The position numbers and the translations under genes are program-made. Source: Prorocentrum cordatum (Eukaryota; Sar; Dinophyceae; Prorocentrales; Prorocentraceae). From it: a stretch of DNA of 64,000 bases. Where the stretch lies: the NCBI GenBank assembly GCA_963575745.1, contig CAUYUJ010019599.1:42501-106500 (forward strand), written 5' to 3'. How positions within the stretch are numbered: the first letter of the stretch is position 1; every line of letters begins with the position of its first letter. Below the pieces are notes generated by a model, which saw only the letters and a list, made by a program, of their open reading frames with translations, did not search any database and was not told the origin of the DNA. Positions 42,770-53,475 of this stretch are shown here, piece by piece.

Positions 42770-43840
42770 AGCGGTCGCAGCGGGTTCGGCCTGGGGCCCC
42801 ACTGGCCGCCCTCGTCTCTGCTGCGCATGGTCGGCGCCCCCCTGTTGCACGGCCGCGGTGCGCTGGATGCAATCCACGCCCTGCAGCGGCAATTGCACAG
42901 GGGGGCAACCTTTTCCGCGGGGTGGGCGGGGCACGGGGGTGTCTAGTGCTTGTTGTCTTGATTGGCAGTGCTGGTGGCGCGCGGCCAGCCATGGAGCTCG
43001 GGCCGAGGGGCCCCGCCAAGCAGGCGGCGCTGGACTTGGGCCAGCCAGTTCACATCGACCGTCGCCCCGTCCCCTCATGTGGCAGCAGCAGGCGCAATTT
43101 GTTTCCCTGGGCCTAAACCAGCGATGCCGATTGTTGTCGCTCGCACGCCTTGCTGTTCACTTGCGGTGGGCTGACGATCGCAGCGGGCTCGACCTGGGGC
43201 CCATGCGGCCGTCCTTGCCGTTGCTGCGCGTTGTCGGCGCCCCACTATTGCACGGCCGTGGAGCGCTGGAGGTAACGCTCCTTCTGCGGCGACAGTTGCA
43301 CAAGGCGCCGCCCTTTTCGCGGGTGGGCTGGGCGCGGGGGTGGGCTTGGTTTAGCCAGTCCACCTCGACCGTCGCCCCGCCCCCCTTCACTGGCCGCGGT
43401 TGTCGGACGCTCGCAGCGGGTTCGGCCTGGGGCCCCAGTGGCCGTCCTTGTCATTGCTGCGCGTTGTCGGCGCCTCCCTGTTGCACGGCCGTGGGGCGCT
43501 GGGGGCAGTGCTCCCTCTGCGGCGACTGTTGCACAGGGGGGGGCGCCCCCCGCGGTGTATGGGCACGGGGGCGGGCTTGGTTGGTTCGTTCACCGCGGCT
43601 GCTTTTCAGCCCACACCCCCTCTCCTCTGCCCTTGGGGCGGCGGGGTGGCTCGGTTTTGCTCTGGTCTCGGAATTCGGCCTCGGGGCCGTTCTCGCCCGT
43701 GCTGGCGGGCCCGCTGCAAGGCGCTCGCCCGCTGCCGCCAGTCCTCGCCGCCGCTGCTTCGGACTGCACAGTGCCGACTGTCGACTGGATCGCGCTCTCC
43801 CCCCCTTCCCCGCACTTTCGCGCACCTCCAAAGAAAAGCT
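42770..43840. repeat. Tandem GC-rich repeat (~230-400-bp units) in the duplication
   Basis: TCGCAGCGGG(T/C)TCG(G/A)CCTGGGGCCC starts at about 42775, 43181 and 43409, each followed by GGCCGCCCTCGTC/GGCCGTCCTTG, CTGCTGCGC, TTGCACGGCCG and GCGCTGG. Unit lengths are about 406 and 228. The open frame at 42858-43988 results from the repeat and GC content. Repeated at 55173-56243. Confidence 0.8.
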
Positions 43841-43869
43841 TGGCCCCATGGCCCCCTTTTATGCCCCCT

Positions 43870-44885
43870 ACGAGCAGCATGAGCCGCACGGGCCATGTAC
43901 GCCCTATGAGCCATATGACCCCTGCGAGCCTTACGACCCCGATGAGCCCTATGGGCCCTATGGGCCCCATGAGCCCTATGAGCCCTAAACGCCCTATGAG
44001 CCCGATGAGTCACATGAGCCCTGCGAGCCTCGTGGCCCTGGCGGGCCCTGTAAGACCCATGAGCCCTCTCGGCCCTATGGCCCATGAGCCCTCTCGGCCC
44101 TATGACCATGTGAGCCCTATTGATCATATGGGCCATATGAGCACTATAAGCCCTATGTGCACCATGGGCCCTATGAGCTTCCTGTGCCCTTGAGCCCTAT
44201 GAGCGCTATGGGCCCGATGGGCCCTATGAGCCATGCGAGCCCGATGAGCCCTATGATCCCGACGAGCCGTATGAGCACGATGAGCCCTGCGAGCCATATG
44301 GGCCCCATGAGCCCTATGATCCATATGAATCCTATGGCCTCATGATCTCTATGAACCCTGCGAGCCCTACGGGCCGTATGACACCTACGAGCCCTGTGGG
44401 TCATATGAGCCCTCTTGACCCTATGAGCCCATGGGCCATATAACCCTATGGGATCTATGAGCCCTAAAGTCCTGTGAGCCCCATTGGCCCTATGAGCCCT
44501 TTGGGCCCTATGGGCTCTATGGGCCCTATGAGCCATATGAGCCCACGGAGCCCTATGAGCCTGATGGGCCCTTATGAGCCCTATGAGCCATTTGAGCCAT
44601 ACGAGCCCCATGAGTTCTATGAGCCCTACGAGCCCTATGTGCCCCATGAGTCCTATGAGCCGTATAAGCTCGATGCGCCCTGTGATACCGATGAGCCCTA
44701 TGAGCCCTGCGAACCCTACCAGCCCTATGAGCCCTGAATGCCATATGAGCCCTATGGGCCCTATTAGGCCTATGAGCACAATGGGCCCTATGAGCCCACT
44801 CGGCCCTATGAGCCCCATGAGCCCTATGAGCCCTATGAGCTGTCAGAGCCCTCTGAGCCCTTTTGAGCCCTATGAGCCCTCAGCG
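43870..44885. repeat. 9-bp (GAGCCCTAT)n array in duplication copy 1
   Basis: About 1 kb of degenerate CCCTATGAG units, all in one sense, unlike the strand-switching array at 35045-36450. Periodic Tyr-Glu-Pro frames are artefacts. Confidence 0.9.
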
Positions 44886-46021
44886 CGAAGCGCAGCGGGC
44901 GTCAAGTCTCGTATTCGAAGCATACCGAAGCATAGTATAGCTTCCCCGAACCAAACTGGACCCCCTGAAGACTAATTTGCTGCTAGAAGCAAGGTCTGCA
45001 TTCTGAACGATCTGAAGGTGACATAATGTTGCATGTTCGGCGTGACCCTTGTGGCAGGTTTTCTTTTACTTCTGGTATGGGCCAAGCGGCCAAGTTTGTA
45101 GTTTCGCCCGTTTCTTCCGTTCCCCCTCGCGCTGCAAGTGTTTACATTTGGTGATGCCCCTGTCTTCTTCTCGGACGGGCAGGCACTGCTCGCGCGCCCC
45201 ATTGGGACTACTATGTCCTACCTGGAGGCTCCTGGTCGCGGGCTCGCGAGGCAGCTTCACGGACAAAGGAGTTATTGATCGTTGTTGGCTGGCGGTCGGA
45301 TAAGAGAAGGCGTGCCCATATTGCGTCTGCTGTTGGGCACGGCCCGACGCCAGCGACAGACGCTGCGATTCTCGTTGCCTTTGACACATCACGGGGGGGG
45401 GGAGGCATGTCGTCAACCGGATGAAAGGGCGCCCTGTCTGGCGGGTGGGGTCGGGTAAACTGGGTTCCAAAGGGCCTTCGGGGGGTGGGCGAGTGGCCGC
45501 GGGGACGCATACGGCATAGGCCACCCAGGTAAGCAAGGACCCATAATACATACAGGGTGGAATAGGTTGTCTGCTTGGAGCGGGGCCCCCTCCCCCCCAT
45601 AATTATCCGTCTCAGTGCAGTAGCAATACTGAAACATGACACGCGAGGTCAACTCTAAGGAAGGATACGTGCGAGCACGCTGTTTGCAACCGAGAACTTC
45701 TGATCGAATCCGCCCCGCCCTCCCCCACCCCCGATGCTTCTTGAGAGAGGCGTGCGTTTGGGGTCCTGTGTGTAACGTGTGTGTTCCCAGATCAGTGCTG
45801 ATCACGTGTGGCTTGCCCGCGTAAGGTCCCCCTCTGGCGCCGACCATGGCGCACGCGTGAAGGGCGTTTCGCCCGTTCTGCGGCTGCTTCGCCAAACGCG
45901 CATCTGTTGCTCCAACTGTCGTGTCCCTTTGCCTCTTGGCCCCCTCGCATTCCCCTTCCCGTCAACTCCTCTCCCTGCTGTGCCGTTTGCTGTCGCACCT
46001 TTGCTCGCATAGCTTTTTCAG
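44886..46021. promoter_or_regulatory. Upstream region of zinc-ribbon gene copy 1, with likely trans-splice acceptor
   Basis: About 1.1 kb of mostly low-copy DNA. The last 110 bases are pyrimidine-rich (GTGTCCCTTTGCCTCTTGGC, CCCCTTCCCGTCAACTCC) and end AGCTTTTTCAG at 46021. This is the shape expected for a dinoflagellate spliced-leader acceptor and leaves a 105-base 5' UTR before the ATG at 46127. No TATA box seen. Confidence 0.5.
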
Positions 46022-46126
46022 GATCAGAGTTGGCCGACTCACGCCCGCGGGGAGATCACAGCACTCACAGGGCTCCCGCCTCACAGGGATACACTATACT
46101 ATACCAGAGTTCGCGCCAGCCGTGGG

Positions 46127-46804
46127 ATGGTCAAGCAGTGCTCGAAGCTCACCGAAGCTGCCCTGGGCGCCCACGACTGCTCCGAGCGCCCTCGACGGGC
46201 CTCAGCGGCCGCCGCGGCCACCGACGCACGCGACCTCAAGAGACGCAAGTTGGTGGCCGCGCCGTGCTACATGTGCAAGGCTCAGCCGAAGCACGGCCAC
46301 TGGGCGGAGAGGGACAAGAAGGGCCACCCGATCGGCAACAAGTGCGGGGACTGTTGGAGCACCTACTCGCAGGGAGGTTTCGTAGAAGATGGCACGTTCG
46401 AGGAGGTGGCAGACAAGTGCAGGGACGACGAGGCCTACAACAAGGAGTTCAACGCGGCGAACGCCGCGAGGCTGGACCCTTCGGCGAAGGGTTGGGATGA
46501 GGAGTACGAAGTGGACGACTGCGACGAGTTCAAGGTCGTCGTCGAGCAGTGTTGGCTCGGCGTTCCACGCGCCAGTTTCAAGGCAGCGACTGGCAAGAAC
46601 CCCGACGACTGCAGCATCCGCATGCAGAACTTGCCTGGCACCGCGGTCGGCAACGAGTACAAAGGCTTCCTGTGCAAGGATGCGGCCAACCCGTACATCA
46701 GGTACCGCGTCCAGCGGAGCTTCACGATCAGGCGCAGCAAACTCGTCGAGAAGAGGGGCACGCACCTGCGCCGCAATCAGGCCGACCTCACGCTTGCTAA
46801 ACAG
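46127..46804 (+). CDS. Zinc-ribbon-like protein of unknown function, exon 1, copy 1
   Basis: 226 codons to a proposed AG|GC donor at 46804/46805. Residues 24-32 are Ala-rich and 35-42 basic (RDLKRRKL). Cys 47, 50, 73 and 76 form C-x2-C-x22-C-x2-C (CYMC...CGDC), a plausible zinc ribbon. Next comes an acidic helix-rich stretch (GTFEEVADKCRDDEAYNKEF, WDEEYEVDDCDEF) and a basic tail (RSFTIRRSKLVEKRG). The composition (GC-rich third positions) differs from the repeats around it and is that of a real gene. I do not recognise the family beyond similar Cys-rich N termini in other dinoflagellate multi-copy proteins. Confidence 0.75.
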
Positions 46805-47244
46805 GCTCGGGGGTCAACCAGCACAAAATGAATACGGGATGGAGGGGAGGGGGTTAGGGCAAATGCTGAGGAGCGGAGCGGGGGAGGGCGGAGGATCCAA
46901 GGTGAGGATGAGCGGGGAAGTGACGAGGAAGAGCATGAGGAGGACGAGGCGGAGGATGAGGAGACGTCCCAAGCGTCCTGAGATCATTGTAGAGCGAGGT
47001 CCTTGGTCCTAGGTGTGGTCTCTGTGATTTCTTTCGTTTGTTTGCTCGTGCGTTCTATCTCTCTTGCCCTCCCTCTCTCACTGAACCAGGTGATCCCAGG
47101 GCCAGAATTCAGAGTTCAGAGGTCCACTGGCGAGTCGCCTTGAAAAAAAAACACATGTGTTTTTTTGGCAGCCCCTTGAAAACAAAACACATGTGTTTTT
47201 TTGGCGGCACCCTATGTGCCCTCCCGCATCCGATTGCCCGAAAG
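46805..47244. other. Proposed intron with paired AAACACATGTGTTT palindromes, copy 1
   Basis: AACAG|GCTCGG (donor) and CCGAAAG|GCCAAG (acceptor) give a phase-0 join that carries exon 1 (...LTLAKQ) into exon 2 (AKKLKADLLSK), both helical. Dinoflagellates use GC donors. The interval holds GAGGATGAG-rich DNA and two tandem copies of AAACACATGTGTTT flanked by A and T runs (47137-47167 and 47176-47203). Alternative acceptors upstream (for example 47112) would put the palindromes in coding sequence. Confidence 0.5.
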
Positions 47245-49890
47245 GCCAAGAAGCTGAAGGCGGATCTCCTCTCCAAGCTGCGCAACGTGAAGTTCGACCT
47301 CGGCCACTTCGAGAACCTGGCCCACGGCAGTGTCCCCGAGGACCTCGAGGGCGAGGGCGCGGCCGAGGCGGACGATGATGCGGACGACGAGGCAGCGGAC
47401 GGGAGCCAGTCTTCGGAGCCCGCCGAGGTGGAGTCCGTTGGTGCGCACCCGGAGGCGGGCCCCAGCCGCGGCCCCGCCACCTCAGGCGCCAGTGCGATCG
47501 CGGCGCTGGCGGCATCTCGCAGGCCAGAGCGTGCCATGTCCGTCACGCCCTCCAAGACGCTCGAGGCAGGCCCAACGCCCTCGCTGCTCTCCGCCAGTCC
47601 GATCGACGTCACCAGCAAGGATCAGTGGGCCAAGAAGGTCAACAAGTACCAGGAGAAGCTCAACGTGTCAGCCATCATGGAGGGTGGCCCGTACAAGACC
47701 GACCTGCGCTGGGCGAAGGACTTACTGCACAAATTTCCAGATCGAACGACTCCGCAGTACAAGAACCTCAAGGCCCACGTCGATAAGGTTGAGGCGGCAG
47801 TCGACTTGACAGTGGATGCCATTCAGAAGACGGCAGATGCAGAGGCTCTCAAGGCGAGGATCGCGACCATTGGCAGCGACTTCGAGTACCCGACCTCCAT
47901 CAAGATCGCACTCCTCAAGAACACCATGTCTCGCCTGACGGCTGACAAGCACGTGAGCAAGCAGCGTATCAGCCAAACGCTCGAGCACATCTTGCCGCTC
48001 GTCCTCAAAGCCGATTGCGAGGGTGGATCCACGGAGGGCCAACATGACGACGCTGAGCATGACTTCCAGCCGACGTCTCCGCAATTGGCGCTGATCGAGG
48101 GATCACCTGAGGAGTTGGCCACCTTGTTCACGCAGTACTTTGGACAATACGTTTTGCCTGCCTTGGTGGCTTCGTGTTCGGCATCTGAGCGCCTGTTCGG
48201 CGACGCGTCGCAGGCGATCTTGGAGAAGCTCGACGCCTTCGGCCTGGACATCCCCGACGCCACCATCGAGGCGTTCCAGGATGCCATCGGCATCGTGAAT
48301 GTGTTGCAGTGCTTACTGGGCCCTACTGATACCATTCACATACAGGAGGTCGCCAACATCAAGACGGCTGTCAAGAACAAGACTCTCACTGGGCTCCAGG
48401 AATCCCTGGTCTCCATCATCCAGGAGTCGGCTAAGCTGAAACAGTCCTGGGATGACATCACGGTGAAGGGTGGTTCGCTCGGGGTCCAGCCGAAAATCAA
48501 TGAAGCCAACTCCGATATCCAGAAGGGTTGTGGCGACGACGTCGTGGCGGACATCGTCAAGAACTTGCCGTCTTGGGAGCTGGGGTGCCGCAGCGGAGGT
48601 GTCGTGCCGTTGCGCGGCGCGCTCCAGACCCGCATCGCAGCCATGATCACCGACATCGATGCGCTTTGTATCGAGCAGTCGTTGACGACAGAGGGCATCG
48701 TTTCCGAGGTGAAGGTCAAGCTCGGTATCTTGACTGAGTGCGTTGGTGTATTCCCGAACCTCGCTGTTTCCATCAAGGCCGCCATCTCCAATGCTCAGCG
48801 TGCGCTGGGCTGTGCTTCTGATTTGTCGTTTGGGACCGCATTCGTTACAGAGATGGAGCAGCTCTCGAAGACTACGGACTTCGACACCCTGGACCTTTCC
48901 AAGTACTCCCAGAAATGCCAGGACTACATGGCGGTGTCTGGCAAGTTCGCCGACGTCCCCAGAGGTGTTGAGGTATTGGGCGGGCTGGCAATCTCGCTTC
49001 TCGGGTACGTGGCCAAGAACGTGAAGAACGTGGGGAACGATGGCGTGAGGTCTGCCGCAGACTTGCTCGAGAAGATTTCGGCCGTGCTGGGCAAGCTCGC
49101 CTGCGACGACGTGTTGGTGGCGAAGGGCGTCGTGAGCAAGCTACTGGCGCTGCTGAACTCGTACGAGGGGTGGGCGAGGTTGGCCAAGGACGCGGCCTGC
49201 AGGGTGGAGCTGGACGCTGACCTCGTCAAGTCGCTGGCGTTCGTCAGCGCCCTCACCGCCTGGCAGGCAGCAAGCGTCGAGAGCGTGACGTACTTCCCGC
49301 TCGAGGGCATCACCCCCGTCGTGACTGCCTACGTGGAGGAGGCACAATCGCTTCGCAACGCAGTGGCTACCAGTTTGCTGGCAGGGCTCGCGAACCAGTT
49401 CGACAACTGCGACATCCAGAAGCTCTGCGGCGGCACAGACAACGGTTCCAAGTGGCACGATGGGCTTGACAAGGACTCGGATTGGACAGCGATCAAAGAG
49501 CGAGCTACGACCACGATCCTGCGCGCGAGCTTCGACGTGAAGAAGTTTAACGCCAACCTCGCCACTTGCGAGGCCATGCACCGCACGACTACGGAGCAAT
49601 TCGAGATGTTCTCGATCACTGACAATACGGAGGTGATGGCAGAATTGAAGGGCTACTTGGAGGACGGCAGGGCGACCGTGACGGAGGGCATGGTCATGTA
49701 CTACGCGACGTGCGACATGCAGGCGTCCGAGAAGAAGAGGAACCTCAATAGGGAGAGGAAGGCGCTCGAGAAGCTGTCCGAGGGTGTCCAGGGCCGTGTG
49801 TTTGAGCCCCTCAAGACCTACCTGTACAACGAGTCCTCCCTCCTGGGCATCAAGAAGCAGCCCGCCAAGGGGGGTGTGCCAGCAGTGTGA
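47245..49890 (+). CDS. Zinc-ribbon-like protein of unknown function, exon 2 with stop, copy 1
   Basis: 881 codons to TGA at 49888-49890, giving about 1,107 residues with exon 1. Near the start is an acidic disordered stretch (EADDDADDEAADGSQ) and a Pro/Ser linker (SVTPSKTLEAGPTPS). From about 47600 the rest is continuous alpha-helical sequence with heptad-like Leu/Ile/Val spacing (for example LLEKISAVLGKLACDD, VVSKLLALLNSYEGW), no transmembrane segment and no known catalytic motif. It could be a scaffold- or adaptor-type helical repeat protein, but no function is assigned. Strong codon bias and the length of the uninterrupted frame support expression. Confidence 0.75.
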   Translation, partial: AKKLKADLLSKLRNVKFDLGHFENLAHGSVPEDLEGEGAAEADDDADDEAADGSQSSEPAEVESVGAHPEAGPSRGPATSGASAIAALAASRRPERAMSVTPSKTLEAGPTPSLLSASPIDVTSKDQWAKKVNKYQEKLNVSAIMEGGPYKTDLRWAKDLLHKFPDRTTPQYKNLKAHVDKVEAAVDLTVDAIQKTADAEALKARIATIGSDFEYPTSIKIALLKNTMSRLTADKHVSKQRISQTLEHILPLVLKADCEGGSTEGQHDDAEHDFQPTSPQLALIEGSPEELATLFTQYFGQYVLPALVASCSASERLFGDASQAILEKLDAFGLDIPDATIEAFQDAIGIVNVLQCLLGPTDTIHIQEVANIKTAVKNKTLTGLQESLVSIIQESAKLKQSWDDITVKGGSLGVQPKINEANSDIQKGCGDDVVADIVKNLPSWELGCRSGGVVPLRGALQTRIAAMITDIDALCIEQSLTTEGIVSEVKVKLGILTECVGVFPNLAVSIKAAISNAQRALGCASDLSFGTAFVTEMEQLSKTTDFDTLDLSKYSQKCQDYMAVSGKFADVPRGVEVLGGLAISLLGYVAKNVKNVGNDGVRSAADLLEKISAVLGKLACDDVLVAKGVVSKLLALLNSYEGWARLAKDAACRVELDADLVKSLAFVSALTAWQAASVESVTYFPLEGITPVVTAYVEEAQSLRNAVATSLLAGLANQFDNCDIQKLCGGTDNGSKWHDGLDKDSDWTAIKERATTTILRASFDVKKFNANLATCEAMHRTTTEQFEMFSITDNTEVMAELKGYLEDGRATVTEGMVMYYATCDMQASEKKRNLNRERKALEKLSEGVQGRVFEPLKTYLYNESSLLGIKKQPAKGGVPAV

Positions 49891-50104
49891 GCCTGACAGC
49901 TTGCGAGTGGACTCGTCGGCTGGCGCTGGCGACTGGGGGAGGAGATGAAGGGGGATACGAGGGTTAGGACGGGGACGAGAAAGAGAGGTGCGACGGAGAA
50001 TGATCAGGACTCACACGCTCTGACTGTTTGTTTGAGGCGAGCTCGCCACGAGCTCGGAAGCAACGCCTGTGCGAGAGCGGTCGGCCGTTCGAACATTGCT
50101 GATG
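49891..50104. other. 3' flank of zinc-ribbon gene copy 1
   Basis: Short low-copy stretch between the stop and dispersed repeat C. No terminator or polyadenylation signal is evident; an AATAAA at 50187 lies already inside repeat C. Confidence 0.4.
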
Positions 50105-51075
50105 TTTCGCGTACCTCTGCCAGCCCATCTAGAAACGATACCCTGGTGAGTTGAGGTGGTCAGGGAAGTGAGGAGGCATGCAGACGAATAAAGGGCGAGG
50201 GATGCAGTCGTATACCTCAAGAGGGGGAGGATGGAGGAGGACCCGCCGTCGGAGGAGGACGAGGAGGAAGAGGGGGAGGATAATTAGGAGGAGGAGGAGG
50301 ATGAGGAGTAGGGCGATGACGAAGAGGACGAGAAGGATGAGAAGGATAATGAGGTAGTGATGGGTACCTCGGGGGTCCTCTTGAGGCCTCGTACTGGGTC
50401 TTCTGGGGTCCTCTCGGGGGCCTCCTGGGGCCGCCTGGGCGCCTCTCATTGCCCTACCGGGGCGCCCCTGGGAGCTCCAGGGGCGCTCGCGGGTCCATTT
50501 TGGAGGACGTCGATCAAACGCGAGGGGGTGCTTTACGTAGCGCCACGCGCTCGGGAGCCCCCAACATCGCACTGTAGCGCCTGCATAGGGCACTCTTGGA
50601 ACGCTCTTGGGCGCACGTGGGGCCGTCGCGGGGCTCTCTTGGGCCCCTCCAAGGGCCTTCTTGGACCATGTTGGGACCATTGTTGGGACGTCGGGTGGTC
50701 ATCGGAAGCGAAACGGTGAGACATCAACAACTGAGCTTCCGTAGGTGGTTGAAGGATGTTGGCGTCGTGGGGGCCTCCTTGGAGGTCTTGGGGGCGCAGT
50801 GGGGCCGCCTTGAAGCGTTCTGGGAATCTCCTGGGGCATATTGGGGGGCCGACTTGAGGCAGCATGGGCTATCGCGGGCCATCTTGGAGGTCATCGCTGG
50901 CTCTCTGAAGCCATCCTGGGGCCATGTTGTGCAAAGCCGTGTCCCCTGACGCCTCGCGGTGCGCCCCGTCCAGGTCCAGAGGAGGGGCGGCGGGTGAGGG
51001 GCAAGCCCCTCCCCGAAGGGGAATACAAGGGGTTGGAAGGGCAAGCTCCCTAGACCACCTACGCCCAGAAGGCTG
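50105..51075. repeat. Dispersed repeat C, copy 2
   Basis: TTTCGCGTACCTCTGCCAGCC, GTGGTCAGGGAAGTGAGG and GGCATGCAGACG at the left. GGA-rich then TCTTGGGGCC-rich blocks lie in the middle. CCTCGCGGTGCGCCCCGTCC, AGGGGCAAGCCCCTCCCCG and CTACGCCCAGAAGGCTGGTG are at the right. It is colinear with intron 2 of the transposase-like gene (30955-31963). Middle blocks are related to the ~360-bp family (TCGGAAGCGAAACGGTGAG). Confidence 0.8.
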
Positions 51076-51129
51076 GTGGGGCTACCCTGGCGAAAGACCC
51101 GACCATATGCAGTTGTAGGCAACGCGTTG

Positions 51130-52470
51130 TCAATGCCACGTTCGGTGGACCACGCGCCGCGTGATGGGGCGTGCCGTATTGAATGGGCGGGGTACGCGCA
51201 CGGGCGGTTCCCTTTGGGGCGTTCGGTGGAGCTCCATGTGGGGCCACGAACGTTGTAGTGGATGGTGGGCGGTGCCACTGGGGCCTTCGCTGGAGCTCCC
51301 AATGGTGCTGCCAAACGCTGTGCTGCGTGTGGCGGGCGCATGCGGGCGGCCTCACTGGGACAGTCGTTGGAGATCCCCATGCTGCCACGACGCGCTGTAC
51401 TGGGTGTGGCGGGCGCGTGCGAACGGCCCCACTGGGGCCTTCGGCGGGGCTCCATGTGGGAGCACGAAACGCTGTGCTTGGAGTTGCGGACGCATGCGGG
51501 CGGTCTCATTGGGACGGTCGGTGGAACTTCCGATGGGGACACGGAGCGCTGTACTGGGTGTGGCGGGCGCGTGCGGGGTGTTCCACTGGGGCCTTCGGCA
51601 AGGCCCCCTATGCGGCCACGGCGCGCTGCGCTGGGTGTGCGGGCGCGCGCAGGTTGTCCCACTGTGGCTTTCGGTGTGGCTTCCTATGGGGCCACGAAGC
51701 GGTGTGCTGGGTGTGGCGGGCGCATGCGGGCGCCCCTCCTGTGGCCTTAGATGGAACCCCCTATGGGGCAGCTCATCGCTGTGCTGGGCGTGGCGGACGC
51801 ACGCGGGCGGTCCCAATGTGACATTCGGTTGGCCCCCCCCAGGGGGGCACGACGCGCCATGCTGGGTGTGGCGGGAGCGCGCGGGCCGTCCCACTGGGAC
51901 CTTCGGTGGAGCTCCCTACAGGGCCACGAAGCGCTGCATTGGGCGTGGCGGACGCATGCGGGCAATGCCATTGGGACCTTCGGTGGGGATCCATATGGGG
52001 CCACGACGCGCTGTGCTGGGGGTGGCGAGCGCACGCGGGCGGTCACAATACGGCATTCACTTGGGCCCCCTATGCGGCCACGAAACGTTGTGCCGCGTGG
52101 CGGACGCGTGCGGGCAGCTCCGCTTGGACCTTCGGTGGGGCTCCTTATGGTGCCACCAATCGCTGTGTTGGGTCCAGCGGGCGCATGCGGGCGGTCCCAC
52201 TGGGACCTTCGTTTGGGATCCCTTTTGGGCCACGGGGCGCTGTGCTGGGTGTGGCGGGCGCACGCGTGCGGTCCCATTCGGGCTTTCGGTGGGGACCCAT
52301 CTGGTGCCACGAAGCGCTGCACTGGGCGTGGCGGACGCATGCGGGCGGCCCCACTGGGACTGTCGGTGAAGGTAGCTATGAGGCCGCGGAACGCTGTGCT
52401 GGGCGTGGCGGGCGCATGCGGGCAATCTCATTGGGACCTTCGGTGGGGCCCCCCATGGGGCCACGAAGCG
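51130..52470. repeat. 77-bp satellite array
   Basis: About 17 units of GGCGGGCGCATGCGGGCGG, CCCACTGGGACCTTCGGTGG, GGCTCCCTATGGGGCCACGA and AGCGCTGTGCTGGGTGT, with single-base variation. Since 77 is not a multiple of three, a unit cycles through all frames, and frames up to about 400 codons stay open only because the unit lacks stops. The reverse-sense array is at 36690-38065. Confidence 0.9.
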
Positions 52471-53155
52471 TGTCAGGGGTGTGCCGAACGAGGAGGGAGG
52501 CCGACATGGGTGGCGTTGGCGGTGGCGAGAATGATAGTGTGACGATCGTGATGATGGGAGGAAGGAGGAGGGGGCGGAAAAACGCGGAGTGAGACGCGGG
52601 GCACTGTCCCATCAACACGAGGGCCCAACACTACACGATGGTCGGGGACACAACGGAATCCAGAACCACCTGCCGTCTCCATCCTCTCCCTCCCTCTTCC
52701 CATACTCCTGCTTACCCTTCCCCCCACTTCCCCTTGCCCTCGCTTTTGCGCGTGCCCTCCCCTCGCCTTCCCTCCGCCCTCTCCCTCGCTCCCTCCACCT
52801 TCCTCTTTCGGCGGCCCCCTCCCCCCCTCTCCCCGCCCTCCCCCGCCCCCTCCCTCGACTCTCGCCCTCCCTCCCCTCGCCCACCACCGCCCGCCCTGCC
52901 ACGCATCTCGGGCTCGTCCACGACTCCAGGGGCGTGCTGGAGATCGCAAGCGACACCGAGGATGGCGTCGGGGGGGGGGGGGACGAGGACTGCTTTTGAA
53001 GAAGACCTCCTCCTTTTCAGCCTCCTTTTTCTCTTCCTCCTTCTCCCCCTTCCCCCTCATCCACCTCCTCCTCACCCAAGCCATGCGTGGCTCGAATGTG
53101 TTTGTCGAGGTGGCGCAGGGCTACGCCAGCTCGAGGGTCGCAGAAACCTGCCAAG
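52471..53155. other. Pyrimidine-rich spacer
   Basis: CCCTCCC/CTTCC-rich from 52670 to 52890 and CTCCTTTTTC-rich to 53070. No gene recognised. Confidence 0.5.
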
Positions 53156-53475
53156 ACCACACACCACTCCAACACCCACGCACCACCCGCCCACCGCCCA
53201 CCCACCACGCACACACTCGCCCACCACCCGCCCGCCGCCCACCCACCACCCACCCACCCCTCACCCACCGCCCACCCACCACGCCCACCAGTCCAGCACC
53301 CACGCACCAAACCCAAGCACCACCCACCACCCACCTACCACCGCCCCACCGCCCACCCACCACCCACCTACCACCCACCCAACGCTCCAGCACCCACGCA
53401 TCACACCTGACACCCGCCCACAACCTACCCACCACCCGCCCACCACCCACCCGCCACCCACCCCACGCACAAGCA
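53156..53475. repeat. (CCACCCAC)n microsatellite
   Basis: CACCCACCACCCACCCAC-type units for about 320 bp, with insertions such as CAGCACCCACGCA repeated three times. His/Pro/Thr-rich frames are artefacts. Confidence 0.9.

Larger units (their letters stand above)
42468..51603. repeat. Segmental duplication, copy 1 (at least 9.1 kb)
   Basis: From CAAGTCTCTCGGATGG at 42468 the sequence matches 54871 onward at a constant offset of 12403, changing to about 12396 after a 9-bp deletion in copy 2 and small homopolymer indels. Similarity continues to the window end (64000, equivalent to about 51603). Both copies hold, in order, GC-rich tandem repeats, the 9-bp repeat, the zinc-ribbon gene, dispersed repeat C and the 77-bp satellite. 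The true right end is outside the window. Confidence 0.95.

Noticed and set aside
42765-42800. tRNA-like A box (TAGCCTAGCGG) and B box (GGTTCGGCCTG)
   Set aside because: The boxes are only about 10 bases apart, there is no cloverleaf or anticodon arm, and the B-box-like part belongs to a GC-rich tandem repeat.
43870-44885. Tyr-Glu-Pro repeat protein
   Set aside because: It is the 9-bp GAGCCCTAT repeat in one frame; other frames and the other strand are equally open, and stops interrupt the array every few hundred bases.
45049-45900. Small open frames upstream of the zinc-ribbon gene
   Set aside because: Short, on both strands, with no motif; several are altered by single-base differences between the duplicated copies.
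51161-52592. Open frames of 200-400 codons in the 77-bp array
   Set aside because: 77 is not a multiple of three, so any protein would cycle through all frames; the peptides are translations of satellite DNA.
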